Of a stretch of 64,000 nt of DNA, positions 24,901-40,500 are shown piece after piece. A model generated the notes under the pieces. That model was not told the origin of the DNA and searched no databases. It saw nothing but the letters and a program-made list of their open reading frames with translations. Location of the stretch: positions 22,162,176 through 22,226,175 of the forward strand of contig CM041533.1 in the NCBI GenBank assembly GCA_023238725.1, given 5' to 3'. Within the stretch, counting starts at the first letter, position 1. Every line of letters starts with the position of its first letter. Position numbers and translations under genes: made by a program. The DNA is from Scortum barcoo. Its lineage: Eukaryota > Chordata > Actinopteri > Centrarchiformes > Terapontidae.

Positions 24901-27900
24901 CCTTAGCTAACAATGTGCTGCAGCTGCTGGACATCCAGGCCTCGCAACTACGACGCATGGAGTCCTCCATCAACCACATCTCTCAGGTACAGGCCACCAC
25001 CATGGAAGATACACATACTCATATTGTATGCATGTATTGATTACCTTTATACCTTTTAATACACATTCATAGCCATTTAGCCTGTATAAGACACAGTCCT
25101 ATAGTGTGAATTTTCTCTGTTTTTGGAGGTTTATATTAATACATTTTAGTAGAATGTCTGATCTGCTCCTGTTTTCAAGAAATGAGTGAGTTTGACATAA
25201 CTCTGCTGCAATGACCCAGCCTTTATTACCTGGCCACAGTTGATATTTTAAACTAGAAAATGTCTGATTTTCTATGGTTTGACATTCAGGTTTACTAACT
25301 GGTACCATTTCCCACATCCTGCAGAAGAATATTGGAGGATCAAGGTGTGGCTTTGTCATGTGAAGATTAAACTTATTCAAGTACGATAAAGCACCAATCT
25401 GCTAGTATTATTCTGTAATAACATCAAAGTGCACAATGCCACATTCACATGCTGTAAAGACAGGCAGATATGGCACGGTCATGGATCATGCTGGAGCTGC
25501 CAAAACATCCGCAGCCCCTCTTCAGTCCCTCTTGCTTCATCAGCAATCCTCTGTCTGTCTCTCTTTGCCTCTCTGTGCGCTGCACGCGGCCACCCTGCCA
25601 GTCAGCCAGTGAATGTCCCCGTCCCCTCCCTGTGTGCTTCATTAAGCTTGTCAGGGATGAAGTGAAATCCTGACGCCAGCACTCTCGCCTGGTTAGCATT
25701 TTCAGCTCCCGCTGTACTCCACAGGCTGCAGGGTGGAGTACAGTTGGGTGCAGTCTAATAAAGAACAATGAAAGTCTTTTATTGATCTTTTGGAGATGGT
25801 CTGTCGTGCTTTATGCTTCAGATAATAGCATTATAGGGCTTCATAACCATGGTGATATGAACACCTGACAGCACCATAGTACAGTATGTTGAGTATAGCT
25901 ACTGAAGAGAGCATCTGTCAGTCAATGAAGGGAGCAGCTTTTATCAGCCATTTTGACTCATTATAGCAGAAAGATCATAGGTGTAGCTAATCACATTAAC
26001 AATGGCTCAACTTAATATGAGAGTACCTATGAAGCCCAGCCAGACAATAACGTACAATACTGCAACAGGAACAGGTAACTGAATGCAGGCAGTTATTAAT
26101 TGCACCTGTGCTTTTAATTCTGTTGTATGAAAATATATCCCATGAAAAAGGCATATCCTCCGTGATTCCATGAAGGTAGACTTGTTACAAAAAGAAAAGT
26201 GGATCACCAACAGATGGGTTTAATTGAGGATATGTGGTGAATGATGGTGTTACAGATGGCGTGGAAACGTTGTTCATCAGAGTGTCAAATTGATTTATAT
26301 TGGTCTAACTAGAACAAGGGAAGGCACAACAATATATTTAGGTCTTTTGCATATGTTAAACATGCACAAGGCGGTATTTTTAACCTACCCACCCTGTGTA
26401 AGCTGACGTAAGGTTTTATGAGAGTGAATCCAATAGACATGGGTGCATGAACATATTAGATCCATGTCCTCAAATGTAGCTTTCTCACAGTAAATATATC
26501 AGGCACAGATGGTTTAGAGTCACCTTAAACTGTTTAAATGTAGAAAAGTTAATTTACTTTTACATGCATCTCATAGAGGTATGTCCCGAGGGCTTGATTC
26601 ATTATTCTGGTAGTGATGTGTCCAAGAAAATTAAATTAGAACTTGCTTGGTATTGCCAAGTATCTCTCTGGCTGAGGTTGTGCAAATTGTCTCGACTTGA
26701 AAGAGTTAAAATGGGATTAGAAAGAGAAGGTAGCCAAACACTGCTGCCAAATCCAAGTCCCATCTCTGTGGGATTTAAAAGCCCATAGCAGAGGAGGCTG
26801 TCACAAAATTATACAAGAAATGCTGCCACCTAAAAAGCGAGACAACAGCGTATTTAATCAAAGCAGAGCTGTTGCAGCCCAGTTCTCCTGCGTGTGTCTC
26901 TGTGTGTCGTCAGTTAAAATGAATGTTTGCAACTTGAACCTGTGCAAGCATTCAGTTGTGTGTCCTGACCTAAAGCACTGTGAGAGAATCTGTCGTGATC
27001 CAAAATATAAAGGACCTTCCCATCAGTGTCTTCACTCCTGTTTTCCATTTCCTTCAAGCCCTTTTGTCTGCCAGTTTGCATTCTGATTCATCCGTTCCTT
27101 TTTTTCACAGAAGTTGTCAGTCATCAGCTCTGTGTCCCACTTGTGCGTTTCTATCGGTCAAACCCTCTGCAGAATTTTATCAAGAATTCTATCCGAGTGT
27201 ACATTCAAATAATCATAAAGTATAATGACAGTTTCATTAGTAACACGAGAATATTGTTCACCGTAGAACTGTATGAATTTGTAGACTTGTTACCAAGCCA
27301 TATATGAGCTCACTAATTTATGAAATCACACATCTGCTGACACGCCTTGGATTCTCAACACACACTACATCACATTTTCCTGTTGCCAGTGACACTTCAA
27401 CAGGAGTAAAAAAACAAAAAATGTACGATGTACGTCTTGTTTCACTCTACATGCGGACACTAATCATTTGCTAAAACACAGATTTATTAGGCTGAAACTA
27501 CCATATAGATCCAACAGTGAAAATTGCAGCTGCGCCATCTGCTCCCAGAGACGCTCTGCAGAGGTTGAGCAGAGAGCCAGATGTTTATTAGAGAAAAGAG
27601 AAATTGAGAGAGCGCAGGAAGGGCAGAGAGAGGCCTGTTGTCACTGATAGGTAACAGTTATTATGTCTAGCTGTTTGATAAAGATTACCTCTCTCACAAC
27701 TGTGACATGAGCAATATGTACGTGTAGAGGAAATCCTGAAAGGAAGCTGACAGGGTCATCACTTACAGATGTGCGCAGTGCTGGTTGTGCTGCTGCCTCA
27801 GTGTTTCCTCACTGTCAAGAGCAACTCTTTCTGCTTTTTCAGTATAGACACAGGACGGGCTTTGCTTTAAATGTAGAGACTAAAAATGGTCTCAGCATCC

Positions 27901-30725
27901 GTCCCGTTGTCTCTTTAGTTTCGTCTCCATTTCTTTTTGATCATGACAGCCCACCAGAAACAGCATCTAGTTTACATATAGTCTTTTTCCTCTCTATCTG
28001 AGTATTGTTGCTCTCGCTTTCTCTAATCTGCACTCCACCTCTACTCACCTATCACTGGCAGGAAATAGGCGGGCCTCTTTTCTTACTTCCTAGCTGAAGC
28101 TGGGCGTGTCATTTCAGTTTTCTCTCCTTAAAAAAAAAAGAGAGCTCAGCAAGTCCTCTATATATATCTCGCATGCAGCACACAGGCTTCATCTCAGACA
28201 CAGGGAGTTCTGCACAGCAGGAGCAAGTGTCAGTCACTGGTCGACTTCGAAACACCCATCAGACTTTCAATCTCCCAGTTGGATTCTTCGTCTCCAGTGC
28301 TCAGAGAGAGGCGGTCGCAGTGGAGCTGTCAGCTCAACTGGATGAGATGTCTGAGTGGCGACTGATGCGTGACCTCGTTGCTGTGCGGGTCACGCATGCA
28401 TGTTCTTACAAAACTCACATGTACAGTCATACACACTTATTTTATTCTCATTTCAAATTTGTCTCTTTTACGCACCAATGCAGGGAAAGGTACAGTATTT
28501 ACAGTATCATTAACAACAGTCATGGACTTATATGCGTCTCACAGAAGCTTCAGTAATGCTTACGCTCACCACTCTTCCCCCAAGTGTGACCTCATATTCC
28601 AGAGATGAAGCCGTCAGTTCTCCCTCATTCTTCCCTCCCATTTCATTCAGCTTTCTCTCCCTCCCCTCAGCCCTCACTCCTTCCAGTTTCATCTATCATT
28701 CATAAATTGAAGACCAGTCTGCAGGGCGCCTGCTGTGAATGGGTGCTGTGAGCATTGATGAATGTAATCGCAGAAGAGATGGAGGTCACTGGTATTTCCA
28801 ATTGCTCCTGCTGCCAGGGGTTAAAGGAGAGCTTCATCAAATGGGCCCCAGGGTGTAGGCCAATGGAGCAGAATAGTGGGTCGGCAGGGGTTCAAAGGAA
28901 GAGTATGTGTCCAAGCAGTGGGAGGGCAGGGGATTTAAAAACCACAGAGGAATAAACTGGGTGAAGCATGTTGATTTTGCTGCCTTCTGTTGCTAATTGA
29001 TGATACAATTGATCATACAACATGGGCTGAAAGTGTCAAGATATGACATGCTTAACTCTCATTCCACTGGATTTCTGCAGGTGTTAAGATGTTGAGAATT
29101 TTGAGTATTTGCAACATGCGAAGCAAACCATCACCACTACTCATGTCCCCCTTCATTTCTCCCCCCCCCCCCCCCAGACGGTTGATATCCATAAGGAGAA
29201 GGTGGCGCGTCGAGAGATCGGCATCCTGACCACAAATAAGAACACCTCTCGCACCCACAAGATCATCGCCCCTGGCAACATGGAGCGGCCGGTGCGCTAC
29301 ATTCGAAAGCCCATCGACTACACGCTGCTGGACGATGTGGGACACGGCGTCAAAGTAAGAAGGATTTATGCCATTATGTGAAAATACAGACCTAAATGTT
29401 TTTACTCATATCAATATCAATCGTTCACCCAGCAGCCTCGCACTGTTCCAGCATCACCACAATCAGACCGTCGCAGCTAAATCCCAAAGTCATTACTTTG
29501 ATACATTGTCTAGATTTCCTGCGTTAATCAATTTTGCGAGACAGGAAAACATGTACTTAGTCGAGTTCACACCTGGCACCACCATGTGAACAAAGCAACC
29601 GTCGGCTTTCATAATTCACGCACACACATCTACTCACACTGCAGGACGATCAATACACCAGCCTTTTAGTTTAATTAAGTACAGAAAGACAGAAACACAG
29701 GCACATGTAACGAACACTCACAAAATGATGCTAAGGTGGAAGCTGACTGTGTTTATATAAAAAAAAAAAAAAAAAAAAGAAAAAAAAAGATGGGCTTATC
29801 AGAGGTTGTGTTCAAGCTTCCAGCAAAGACTTTCTAATCTGGTAGTTAATGGAAAACTGTTTGTGTGTGTTGCATTCAGAGTGTGAGAGACATTTTGACC
29901 AAGTGCTACACACACCATCTCTTCCCCCTTTGAATTGAGGGAAAATATTCTGTCAACCCTTTTCCGGCTCATTCTTCAATTTTTTGTTCTCTCTCTCCCC
30001 ATGATCCGTCAGCCTCCTCTCCTCTCTTCTTTTCTCCCTCTTTTATGTAATGCTGTGTGTGTGTTTGCTTGTGTGCGAATGTGTACTAACAGTCATGTGC
30101 GTTGCTCGCTGGTGTCGCCCATTTCCGCAGCGCATTTGAGTCCCCCCCTGGTCTCTGTTGAGATAGTGGCTGTCCACCGATTCTCAAACATCCGCTGATT
30201 CAAATTCAAAAGCTTATGTTTCCTCAGAGAGCTGGCTCACACCGAGAAAGAACTGGCATGGCCTGCTATGCAAATGAAGCATCATTCACAGATGCTGCAA
30301 ATGATGGATCTCTGCAGGAATCAGTGCAGATCAGTGTCGACACTAGAAAATGTCCAACCTTTTTTCCTTTTCAGATCTACCTGCATAGGAGAATAACAGT
30401 TAATGCTGCCAGCTCTTAAAAAATATGACTCATACATCTGAAAAATGACTCATTTGGAGTCTACACTTGGGTAGTATCTTTAATTTAACAAAATTCAGTT
30501 TTTTTTAATAAGGGTTAGGTCATCATTTTATGAAGGAAGAAAACTTCTGGGATTTGAAGACCCCCAGCTACTGGTTCATTTTAAATTCTCTGTGATTTCT
30601 CTGTCTGACTTTTTGTGTGTGTGTGCGTGCGTTTGTGTAGCTGCATTTTTTTCGTTCATGGATGTATGTTTCTGTCTGGCTCAGTGCAGACAGAAATGCA
30701 TATCACATTCTATGTTTTTCCCCCA

Positions 30726-30764
<39 letters not shown>

Positions 30765-33700
30765 TCTGTGAATAATTCAGAAGGATTTACATCATTTCAT
30801 ACTCACTGCTGCATCAGACACTAAATAGAAATGTACAGTATGCTGAGAAGTATATGTGCATAGTATATATAGTGCAGGTGTGTTTGCTTTTGTGTGCGTG
30901 TATGTTTGTGGTGTGTTTGTACTGTGTGCGGAAGTGACAGCTTATTGGCACACCAACCTCACAGCCTATTTCCTCCAGGCTGCTGCGGATTCCCTCGAGG
31001 CGTTCAATGCGTGATCATCCACATAACCGGGGGAACTCACCCATGGGTGGATGGGGAGCAGACTTAAGCACGGAGTGACCCATTCGTACGTTTACGGATG
31101 ACTGTGCTCACCCCTCCCTCCCCACCGTAACAGCCTTTATTGGCATTACTGGCAGTTACCAGGGTGACGCATTACAGCCACTCTGACAGTCTGCACACCT
31201 CACTGCTGTTATTTATGACCTGTGCTTTACTGCCCAGTTGTTGTTTTTTTTTTCTGAGTGCCACACTTAAAATGTCAGCCCAGCCACATGTAGCTCAGGC
31301 GCTTCATTATTTCTGGAGTATCTAGCCATTTAAGTTGTTCTCGTTCTGATTATAGTCTGTAACACAAGTCTAGACACTGAGGCACACATAATAGACTCAT
31401 GTGCTGCGTCTACTCAAAGTGGAACTAAAGAAAATCATTTCTTCCTCTCTCCTCTGTCAAACCTAAAGTGGGTTGTTGTGGGTTGGCTGTGGGTTTCATT
31501 TCTGGTAGGCAGGTGTCGGAGTGTTTACGTCTGTTTATACTGGCAACAGATATTTAACTAATATTTCAATAAACAATCATTTAGTTAGCTGAAAATGATA
31601 GTTGATAATCAGTGATTCAGTTTAGTTGCTAAGAAATAACCACATGTCAGACTCGAAAATGCAACACTTCTTTTCTCTGTTTTTTGGACTGATTTTGGAC
31701 AAATTCACCAAATGTCACCTTGAACTCAATGAGCTAAACAGATGAAGCAATAAAAATCGTCACCTTCATCCCAAAATGCGGTAAAACCTTTCAGTGTTAC
31801 TTAAGAGAAATATTACATTACTTCAAATGACAGTTTGTTTTCTAATGTATTTTGCCTTTAACAATAAGAACTTCATTAAGATGGCTTTATTATTCAGTAT
31901 CAGTGAATCATGTAACAGTTTAAATTAAAGACTACTAATTGCTATAAGTCAGTAAATGGAGCTTCCTATCAAACCTCATTACTCAGTATTTTTTTAAACT
32001 GTCAGTTCAAACCATTGGTTTTTCTGTTTGATGAAACATGGGATTTTTTGACTCACAGACGTATTTTTACACTAGCACGTTTCCTTGTATTAATCTCCAA
32101 GATGTTCTGCTCCCTTTCTCTACTCCCTTAATGTTTTCCTCACAATGCTCTATCAGCTCTATGAACTGTGCATAAAAATGTTTTAATGAAGCTTAGAAAT
32201 AGGGTTCATGCGTGATGCTTCAATTTCACATTTGCTCTCACCAGACTGACTTTTTTTATCCATTAACCAATGAGCATATCTTCTTTTCTGTCTTCCCTTT
32301 CTGCCCGCTTGCACTCAGTGGCTTAAGGCCAAGGTAAGAGATGGTTGTCTTTCTCTCCTTTTTGTCATGTTTCGATAAAACTCCAGTCAAGGTATCAGTT
32401 CAACCATTAAACCTGTTGTTCATGTGTAAAAACACAAGAATTACAGATTGTGATGATGTGGAATGAAATTTTCAGGAAACAAATGTTATTCCATGAAAAA
32501 GTTGATTTATCACAGTATCATTTTTCATCTCTTCCTGCCTGTTACCAGCTGTCAAGAATCCAACTTTTTCAACATAACTATTATACGGGTTTATCTGTTC
32601 ATCTCAATATGTGTTACAGTAAATGTACAAAATAATTGAAACAGATGATAAGAACTAGTATTTGTCATTTTTATAATATTGACTTGCATAACAAATTTCC
32701 ATGTAGCAATCGATGTGTGACATCCCCTTTTACATACACAATTTCTCAACAGAGGCAGCCAGTCGCCTACTTCACATTTCTCTTTGTCTCTTCTTTGTTT
32801 TTGTATTTGTCTCTGGACAGAGAAGCCTTTGTGCCAGTGTTTCTCCCAAAGAAATATTCTTGTTTCAAACTAAAGATTAAGTAATTCATGTTTTGCTTAG
32901 TCATTATAAGTTTAGGTAAATCCTCAGCCTTAATATTTATTGGCAGGAGAAACACTGACCTCAGCAAATCAGATTTTACAAAAGCAATGTTTTAACTTGT
33001 CTTTGTCCTCTCTAGCAACATGGGAACAACGCGGCAGGGCGAGGAGGGACACTTTCCAGGACCAACCCACCCACACAGAAACCCCCCAGCCCCCCAATGG
33101 CTGGTCGTGGCACCCTGGGGTAAGAACTGATGAGTTGTAGTAGTGGTAGTACTTTTTAAAGTAGTCTGTGTATATGTATTCTTGCACAAACCTTTCACAA
33201 TGGTTGTTTATATCACCAGGACCATCTGACCACAGTTGTATAAACATTGTCTGTAAAAGCCCAAAGTGGCTCGTCTCACTTCATGAAAACATCGACTATT
33301 AATTGTGTTCACTTTGTTTATCTGAATCCAGGCGTAACACTCCATACAAGACTCTGGAGCCGGTGAAGCCTCCAGTGGTTCCCAATGACTACATGACGAG
33401 CCCAGCCCGACTGGGCAGCCAGCACAGCCCTGCACGCACAGCTTCACTCAACCAGAGGCCCCGGACACACAGGTAGCATAGACCCTCTGTTCTTATACCT
33501 GATCAGCACGCGTTTACACAAGATGACTTTGGCTTAGAACATGATGCTGACTCACTGAAAAGCACAGGCACTACTGATAACATTAACCGTGGCTTCACAT
33601 GTCCTGGTAAGTCACAGCAGTGAGTCAGCGTGCACAACACCAGGACCATGAAACTGAAGCAGCTAAATGGAATTCAGCCATCATTAATCTTGTTATTTAC

Positions 33701-34557
33701 ACCTTTGCTTTGACTTGTGTCACATGTCAAAAGGTCTTCTATGAAAAAGGCCTGTTAACTTTGACTTCTTCCATCAGAGGCCTGACCCCACCCCATCTCC
33801 ACACCCACAGATGTTTTCAGTAACACCCATTTAGACCTTCTCTCATGACATAAGGCATGGCGTATACAAGCTTAACTGATCGACATGTCTTATCGTATTC
33901 TCCGCCACCTCTTAGTTGCGTCGCACCTGTCAGGGAATTATTACTTTTATGTATAGCTTCACATTTGTCATGGCTCCACCAAACAATAAAAGGAATTGTC
34001 TTTAAAAGAAGCAAGTGCATTTCCTCAAGATGAAGACCATAATTCCCATTCAAATATTGACTATGGCTCTTGCAAAGAGGGTGCGGTTGCTAACTAAAGC
34101 TTTTACACTTAGGTTTTAATGTATTATGCTTTGCTTTCTTAAAATGACTAACCTAAAATTTCAAATTCAAAGCAATTATAATTTATTCAGGTTCAACTTT
34201 ACTTTTCAGTATCTATAAACAAAGTCTAATTCCTCCTTTAGTTTGAGCTTGCTTAGTCTCCTTTTGCATCCCTAACCAGCCATGGCTCTCATATTGTTTT
34301 TGTTACACTGTGTAACTGCAAATGTGACTGCGTGCTCCCATATTAATTTGTGCCCAGTGTTCATGTGTGAATGTGCCAGACAGTGCACACAGCATATTCG
34401 CAGGGCTGTGAATCTGTTACCACAGCGACGAGAATATTGTTATGACGGAATGACATATGAGGGAGTAATGATAGAATGTCAAATGCTGTCATGTAATTAA
34501 GTTTGTAACACACATCCTGTGATGATCAGCACTAAGTCTCTCTCTCTCCCTCCCTCC

Positions 34558-34589
<32 letters not shown>

Positions 34590-37500
34590 GTCTCTGTGCA
34601 GTGGCAGCAGTGGTGGTAGTGGCGGGAGGGAGAACAGTGGGAGTAGTGGAGTTGGCATCCCCCTGGCAGTTCCCACCCCTTCCCCTCCCAGTATGGGGCA
34701 AGGTGAGTCTCGGCAGCCGTGACCTTACTGCTCATCACAGGTGTCCCACAGTGTGGACTCACTGCCGTCTACAGTCATGGATACTTGCTGGCTCAATGAA
34801 TCTCCCTGTGTGTCAGGCATCCTCTGTGGATCTCATTCACACCTGCTCAAACATTGTTACATTCATGCAAACTGACATTTATCAGGTCAGGAATTAAAAC
34901 ATGTACAGTTAATAGTGTAAATAATTCATCTAAATTGCATACAATAAGTCACATTTATTAAAAAAAATCACTTTTTATTGAATACATTCTTACAACCCTC
35001 GAACAGCATTTAGCTTAATTTAGGCCTTTTTTTTAGAGGCTTGGCTTGTATATTAACCTATGAAAAAAAAAAGACTGCAGGTACACAGTAATATTGCAAA
35101 GGTATATTCCATAATCAGGTTCTTGGTTTTTGCTCAAACATACATTGAATATACAAGGAGGAAACTGCTGTGCAGCAAAATGTTTGTGACTTACAGAAAA
35201 CAAAAAAATTGAGAACAGTGGTGAAAAACCCAACAGAGAAATGAGAAATGTTCAAGTGGTTAAAACTTATTATTTCAGTCACATGCTGTATGTTGATATA
35301 CTGAAATTAATTAATACTAATACAAAAACACTGTTAATGCCTCTCCTCTCCTCTCCTCTCCTCTCTGGCAGTGGCCGCATCCTCGGCCTCTGTGCCTCAG
35401 GGCCCTGGCTTGGGTCCCATACCTATGTCTCAATTCGGGACTATCTCCCGCCAAATCTCCCGTCACAACTCCAACACCACCTCCTCGGCCTCCATGGTGT
35501 CGGCCACTGGCACCTACCGTCGCGCACCCTCCGTCTCCTCCCAGCAGCCCCACATCAACGGTGGCCCTGTCTACCCACAGAACTCAGGTATCTCAGGTCT
35601 TAAACATTTATTCATCAATAATTGATGTGTCTTGCAAATGGTGTGGTTTTTTAGGTGGTTGGTGTGCAGAAATAGTATAATCTGATGAATCTTTCACGTA
35701 GATTATGGTCACGCCTGGAAGCTTGTGTTGTATTATTGTACTGTCCATTAATGGTGATTTTCAGATTTTTTTGTTCTGTGCAACGATAATTATGTTAAAC
35801 TGCCAAAAATTGTCCCCTGGGTCTAAAAGATGTGCATGGGCTAGCCTTTCTACAGGGTAATGAAAATGAATGATGAGCCATAATTACTGAAGTCAGGGTT
35901 GTTGAAACCTTCCGACCTCAGCAATGCTGCACAGAGTGTTTCATTACCATTTCTAATTGAGTTATGACATTATCACTTTAGTCAGCTGGAGAAGGCTTCT
36001 TGGTCAGGAGAGATAGGCGGGCGGGCGGGAAGCATTTTAGGGAAGAAAACACAAACAGCTGCAAGACAAGGGTAAACCCAGGACATATGCATATTTTCTG
36101 TCAGAAGAGTAGAATTTATTTTGGCAGGCATCACTCTGAGCCATTCTCCTCTAATGGCTTCTCTCTCAAAGGACGAGCATCTTCCTTGGCACAGAAGGAG
36201 GAGGCTGTCTGTCTCGTCTGGTGAGGAGAGAGACAATGATGCAGAGCCGCATCAACCGGGGACTTAAACTGGGACGTCATGTGATCTCCGTGATGTCTAC
36301 TCATTGAAATGTAATTAAAGTGAAAGATACGTTTGGCTTTCTGCTGAATGTAATACAAGTTTCACAGCACAAAGCGCCTGTTCAGGCACACGAGGGAGCT
36401 CATTGATCTCCGAGGGTGTAGCTGTGGATGGATGTGGCTCTGCGGTGAGAGCAGGGTGGAATAATAAGGCATTACTGCCCAGTGAGATTACAGACGCCCC
36501 TCCATTACATGTGATTTATGAGTCAGACCTGGCGTGAGTGTGTGTGTGTGTGACATCATGTCTTTGAATGAGGACAGCTGTGTTTCTCTTTATTTGTCTA
36601 TTCGTGTTCATTTTTTTAAGACAATGTAGGAGAAAAAGCGTTTTAGGGGAAGGAGATGGAGATGATGTGAATGCTCGGCCGTTCCATAAAGGGCATGATC
36701 ACACCAAACATTGTATTTGATCCAGATATATCATGCTAATTTAGCATTTAATAGAATCAACAGTCAGCTCAGACGCTGCAGCTCTACCTGCTTTTATCTC
36801 TGCGGTGTTATTCCTACCACACAGCGACTGAGCCGTCACCTTGCCGCTGACATGTTTTTTGGGCCCTGTGTAGTGCTTTGCAGCTCTTTCACTGTAGCAG
36901 AAACCTATTGCTAGCTACGGCCTTTTTGCTTCTGACTTGAAACGGATGCTGATGAGGTAGATTCTCAGGCCGAGATGAGATGAATGCCTCTTTAGCCCAG
37001 CTTGAAAAACGTTGCACAAAAGAACACTGATTGAAAATGTGTAAATGAGTTGCTCAGCAATGCTTCCTACACTATTTTCGCTCACTCACAAGCTTTTTGT
37101 TTTCTTTTTTCCCCCTCTCTCGCTCACCCTATCTATCTCTCTCTCGCTCTTAATTCTGGACTTAATCCATATCTGCTCTCCCATTATCCTTTATCTACTC
37201 TATTATGTCTTTACTCTTCCCTCGTCATTGTCTGTCTCCCTGTCCACCACCTACGTCGCTCTTTGTCTCGCTGCGGCTTTGTCTGCCTCTCTGGGTGTTG
37301 CTGCTCCAGTGTCTGTGGCTCCTCCGCCTCCACCTCCGATGGTCCAGCTGACCCCACAGATCCCTCTGACCGGCTTTGTGGCCAGAATGCAGGAGAGCAG
37401 TAAGTAGAAAATACATGCACATATGGTTAGTTAAGCTTATATAGCATGCATTAATGCAATTAAATCCTACACACACACACACTCTCTTTACCTGCTGTGC

Positions 37501-40500
37501 ATTTTAGAAAATCTCAGTCTGAAAAAAATCACGTACTTACAACGATGACACTTCGCAGAACTTTTCACATCCACTCACTTCACACATTCACACCCTCACA
37601 TTTGCACAAAGCACACAAACTAAATGTCCTTAAAGTGACAACAGCTTCAAAAGCCAATGACATGCGACCAGATGTTCTACTGGCAGCGTTAGAAAGGGAA
37701 TAGATGCATTAACCTATATGACCTATAAAAGTCATATTTTCCTCTCTATATGTGCAGGCTAACATACGTAGACACACCTTTCTCTGATCAGTGCTCGCCG
37801 TCCACACACTGCCTCACAGTTTCACTCTTCTCTGTGGCTTGCTACACTCGGCACACCTTTTCTTACGCTGTATTCTGGGTTGGGGGGGGGTCTGTCTGTC
37901 TGTTTGTCTGTCTGCCTGTCTGTTGCCATGGTGATGGATCACTGAAAGCGTGAGTCCTGTACTTTCTGTCCACTGAAGAGAGAAAATGTGACCTGATGCC
38001 GTGTCCTGATTCACCACCCGCCTGTCTGCAGAGATGCAGCTGTGCGGTGAACTGACCGTCTAACACAGGCTGCCATCACACTAAACTGAAGCAAGCTGCT
38101 GGATATGAATCATACAATACAAGATTAGGTTATGCCTTAAGCCTTAAACCAGGTTTAAGATATTAAACCACTTAAAAGATACATTTTTATATAAAGAAGA
38201 CCTTTTTTTTCTTTGTTCCTCTAAACAGCCTGTTTGTGGAAAGTCTTTCTCAGCAGAGACCCTCTGGCACACAGCAAGTGACGCATTTTACATTTTCAGC
38301 AGTAGAAACAGGGATTAGTATGTAAATTGGAGAAGAACTAGGTAGATAATATGACCCTGCTGAGCAGACAAAGGAAAGAGTGCCTCAGTCAAAAAGAGGT
38401 CACACTGACGATCACAAGTGCACAGCAATGAGCTAAGAAATACTGAGCTCCTCAACACTGGACAACACTTACAAATATTCTGTCCATCTTTATTGTAAGT
38501 TACTGTTGTCACATAGTCTTTAAAGGAAATGGTTGATATTCAGTCAGATATAGTCTCTGCCAACTACATACTTAAACTCTGACTAAATGTAATGTATGCA
38601 GTGTTTACACAGCCTTTAAAAGGGTAATGGATCGGACTAATAAAATCCAAGACAACTATTGTTATATAGTGAGGCGTTTTCAGCTCTTAATGTTTAAACA
38701 GATTTAAAGTCAGATGTTAGACCAGTGGAAAAAAGTTATGTAAGCAGACTGGAATTGAACAGCGCATTAAATTCAGTCCTGTGCTGCATTATTGCAGTTT
38801 GTTTAATTCAAGAGCAGGCTTATGAATTAGTTAGATGAGAGGTGCAGTTTTTCTTTAATCACTGGACTTGTGGGTATGAGCCCGCAGGGAGACTTGCTCC
38901 AAGAGGACGCGTGTATCACAAGTACAGATGTAGTTGAAAGTCTGAAGACCGTTACACCAGTGGAAGAGCGTCAGGACCAAGTCAAGCTTTTCAAGTAACA
39001 CCTTCAGTCAAACACTGATCCATGCATTTTACCACTTTGTGCTTGTGTGAGCATGCAAAAAAACAAACAAAACAAATTGATGCATTTCTTATGAATGTTA
39101 GCTTTCAGATACAGAAGCACACTGACCGTGAAATTACACTTTCTCTTTCATAAAACTATATCCCATTTAATTTCTCAGGGTAAAATACAAATCAAAAGAA
39201 AATACAACTTTGGGAATGTCTTAAGAGGAGGCCATAGTAAAAGTGAGGCTTTAAATATTCTTAAACATCCCTTTTTAGGCACAGTAACTAGAAAAAACCA
39301 AAAGACCTTAGTAAGCCATTTAAAAATTCTTATTTGTACAGGGTGTAAATATTCTGAATAGTACCGCAAGTAGTTTTACCAGCAATACCAGCTCCAACTG
39401 AGAGCAGGAGGTCTGGAACGTTTGGGTTGTATACCTGCAGTGAAGAAAGCTTTAAAACAGTGTATAGACCTTCAAGTTGGAAAGAAGAAAGAAAACAATT
39501 AACTGAAGAAATTGAAAGTGCTGGACTCCATGACCTGAGTATTTTTTAAAATCCTTTTTATGGTGTAGTAGGAGTCCTGGTGGAAGTAGTAGTAGCAGTG
39601 GTGGGTGCTGTCGGACAGCTGCCTTACTGAAGAGTAACAAGAACCCTAATCTGCCCTCTAGTGAACATTTAAATCACTGCACAAGTAATGTGACACTATT
39701 TGCATGAACAGTAATGAGCCTGCTAAAGGTTTCTGTTGTCTCAATCATGGTTGAAATGTATTTGACCATACGGGTGTTAGTTTAAAGTCTAGAAAAGTAT
39801 GTAACAGTTCTCACTGAACCACAGTCCCGTTGTCCTTCTCCACAGTGGCATTTGTTTTTGTCAACAATTGCTATAGAATCAAATATAGCTCCAGTTTGCT
39901 CTGCTATGTTATGTTGGACAGCCAACGAATAGTGATAATAAAAATCGGTTTTGAAAAAGTATTAAGTTTTGAAATGGAATATGTGCAAGAGGTCCGATCA
40001 GGAGAACAAACCCGTTAGCAGTGCATCTTGCTCTCTGGCTTTTTTCCTCACTGGATTTTTCTGTCCTGGTCCAGTAACAGACAGCCCCGCCCCGCCACCT
40101 CCGCCTCCCCCAGAGGATATCGGTGTGTTCGAGGAGCCCTCTCCCCCTCCTCCTCCTCCACCCGTGGACTATGAGGAGGAGGAGGCCGCAGTGGTTCATT
40201 ACAGTGATCCCTACTCTGATGGAGACCCCCACTGGGCCCCCAAGGCTTACTTGGAGAAAGGTTAGTGACGGCGGAACACAGCTCTTCTCCAACTAAATGT
40301 TTGTTTGCGTTTTCGATAACCTTGCTGTTATTTTTCCACAGTTGTGGCCATCTATGACTACACCAAGGACAAGGAGGATGAGCTGTCCTTCATGGAGGGA
40401 GCCATCATCTACATCATCAAAAAAAACGACGACGGCTGGTTCGAAGGTGTCTGCAACGGCGTCACCGGACTCTTCCCAGGAAACTACGTCGAGTCGATCA

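Larger units (their letters stand above)
29355..32318 (+). other. abi1: ABI1 intron 3 (3.0 kb) with simple repeats
   Basis: It contains an A-rich run at 29759-29788 and a (TC)n at 30730-30762. A weak palindromic-looking stretch around 31550-31750 resembles old repeat debris. No coding signal is seen. Confidence 0.6.

Noticed and set aside
28173..28556. A 127-codon open frame in ABI1 intron 2
   Set aside because: Composition is unremarkable, no homology is recognised and no splice sites bound it.
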